Source of the DNA: Bog-473 sp963807675
GTDB taxonomy: Bacteria; Actinomycetota; Acidimicrobiia; Acidimicrobiales; RAAP-2
Direction: 5' to 3'
DNA: 64,000 nucleotides
Assembly: GCA_963807675.1 (NCBI GenBank)
Contig: CAWECP010000012.1
Span: 682,001 to 746,000, forward strand
In this document: positions 62,842-64,000 of the stretch, one piece after another
Layout: every line of letters starts with the position of its first letter
Numbering within the stretch: position 1 is the first letter of the stretch
The notes under the pieces: model-generated
Seen by the model: only the letters and a program-made list of their open reading frames with translations
The model's database searches: none
What the model was told of the DNA's origin: nothing
Program-made: the position numbers and the translations under genes

Positions 62842-64000
62842 GTGCCCCGCCACGGTTGGAGGAAGCCGGTCTCGGACCGGCGGTTCTCGGACCTGGTGTC
62901 GGTCGGGGTGTTGACCCGGACGTTCCCGCCGACGTTGGTCGACGAGGTCGTCGCCGATTGCGGGCGGACCGAGCAACGAAGCCGGTCCCTGCCTGCTCGG
63001 TCAATGACCTACTTCTCCATCGGGATGGCCCTTCACGCGGAGGGCTCCTATGAAGATGTGCTGGGGCTGCTGAGCGACGGCTTGTCGTGGACGTTGGGCG
63101 AAGAACCGATCGTCTTGCCGTCCAAGTCGGCCATCTTCCAGGCTCGCTCACGCCTGGGTTCGGAGCCCCTCGAGGTGCTGTTCTCCAGAGTGGCGGTCCC
63201 GTTGGCGACAAAGCAGACACCTGGTGCGTTCTTGGGCGGCCGACGGGTGGTGGCCATCGATGGGACATGTCTCGACATCGCCGATACCCCTGACAACGAC
63301 GCCCACTTCGGACGTCCAGGTGTCAACAAGGGCGAGCAGGCAGCGTTCCCCCAAGCTCGGGTGGTCGCGCTGGCCGAGTGCGCGACCCACGCCATCTTCG
63401 ACGCCTGCGTGGGGAAGTACACGACACCGGAGAACACACTCACTCGTGAGCTGATCGAGCGCTTGGAGGCCGGGATGCTGGTGCTGGCCGACCGGGGGTT
63501 CTGCGGGTTTCCCCTGTGGTCACGGGCCGTGGCCAGCGGTGCGGACCTGCTGTGGCGGGCCAACAGCACCATGAAGCCTCGTTTCGTCGAGGCCCTCGGC
63601 GACGGCTCGTGGTTGGCCGAGTTGCGCCCCTCGGGCAACGCCGGCCGACGGGCCGAGCCGCTGCACATTCGTGTCATCGACTACCGGATCGACGACGGGC
63701 GGGCCAACGACGAGCACTACCGGCTCTTCACGACCATCCTCGACCCCGGTGACGTCTCGGCCCTCGATCTCGCTGCTGCGTACGCGCAGCGCTGGGAGAT
63801 CGAGAGTGCCTTCGACGAGCTCAAGACACACCAACGCGGTCCGCGGACCGTGTTGCGATCCAAATCGCCCGATCTCGTGCTCCAAGAGATCTGGGGACAC
63901 CTCTGTTGTCACTACGCCATCCGCACGTTGATGTGGGAAGCGGCGGACAACGTCGGCGTGGATCCCGACCGGGTCAGCTTCGTTACAGCTCTTCGCATCG
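62842..64000 (+). CDS. IS4-family transposase (cut by the window end)
   Basis: An uninterrupted 386-codon open frame from GTG 62842 to the end of the window. It has the IS4 N-terminal domain, RSMTYFSIGMALHAEGSYEDV, then the DDE core: RVVAIDGTCLDIADTP (first Asp), LVLADRGFCGF (second Asp) and YAQRWEIESAFDELKTHQRG, the Y-R-E-K signature with the catalytic Glu. It is intact within the window and so probably active or recently active. GC is slightly lower than in the core region. Confidence 0.92.
   Translation, partial: MPRHGWRKPVSDRRFSDLVSVGVLTRTFPPTLVDEVVADCGRTEQRSRSLPARSMTYFSIGMALHAEGSYEDVLGLLSDGLSWTLGEEPIVLPSKSAIFQARSRLGSEPLEVLFSRVAVPLATKQTPGAFLGGRRVVAIDGTCLDIADTPDNDAHFGRPGVNKGEQAAFPQARVVALAECATHAIFDACVGKYTTPENTLTRELIERLEAGMLVLADRGFCGFPLWSRAVASGADLLWRANSTMKPRFVEALGDGSWLAELRPSGNAGRRAEPLHIRVIDYRIDDGRANDEHYRLFTTILDPGDVSALDLAAAYAQRWEIESAFDELKTHQRGPRTVLRSKSPDLVLQEIWGHLCCHYAIRTLMWEAADNVGVDPDRVSFVTALRI

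Overview
The window looks like a high-GC (roughly 70%) actinobacterial chromosome segment, most likely from an uncultured member of the Acidimicrobiia. The phylum call rests on two tiny ribosomal proteins known from Actinobacteria, bS22 (7095-7193) and bL37 (13354-13437). It is supported by many start codons sitting 6-10 bases after a TANNNT -10 box (leaderless mRNAs), by frequent GTG starts, and by a DUF222/HNH protein. The class call is an inference; no rRNA is present.

About 1-20 kb is housekeeping. On the minus strand lie pth, rplY, prs and glmU, then ispE, rsmA, an RlpA-like cell wall protein, tatD, metG, rsmI and a DUF192 gene. The plus strand carries tRNA-free regulatory genes: an OmpR-type two-component pair and the two small ribosomal proteins. 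A tRNA-Gln(TTG) lies on the minus strand at 4480-4552. A SCO1-like protein with a partner lipoprotein, ychF and a PfkB kinase follow.

About 20-50 kb is metabolic. It holds an M1 aminopeptidase, a four-gene glycan-like cassette (GT4, two methyltransferases, an alpha-toroid protein), a soluble MgtE_N/CBS protein with a structured leader, an acyl-CoA dehydrogenase, a MarR/MFS pair, Nfu, a stand-alone cNMP-binding domain, FAH, HdeD, a C69 peptidase, a P450 and a BrkB protein. At 42.1-45.5 kb five abutting minus-strand genes encode a ferredoxin, a NuoF-like flavo-iron-sulfur protein, a ferric-reductase-like membrane protein, ApbE and a Ser/Thr-rich anchored protein, which together look like an extracytoplasmic flavin electron-transfer module. 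At 45.7-49.0 kb a plus-strand operon carries a phosphotriesterase-like hydrolase, an acyl-CoA synthetase and an enoyl-CoA hydratase.

About 50-64 kb is accessory. GC is lower, intergenic gaps are longer, and the genes are for the cell surface or are isolated: SGNH hydrolase, secreted RCC1 protein, acyltransferase-SGNH, poly-gamma-glutamate hydrolase, an extra adenylate kinase, SDR, DUF3237, VOC and PilZ. It also has a 7-bp minisatellite, a poly-G tract between 14-bp direct repeats, an ISAzo13-family element with recognisable inverted repeats, and an IS4-family transposase cut by the window end.

At least eleven otherwise intact genes or gene segments are interrupted by single-base frameshifts (near 3862, 4381, 22176, 37480, 54540, 54905, 56250, 58967, 59620, 61990 and 62530). 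I annotate those genes across the shift. Uncorrected sequencing indels are the simplest explanation, but more than half fall in the last 10 kb, so real decay there cannot be excluded.
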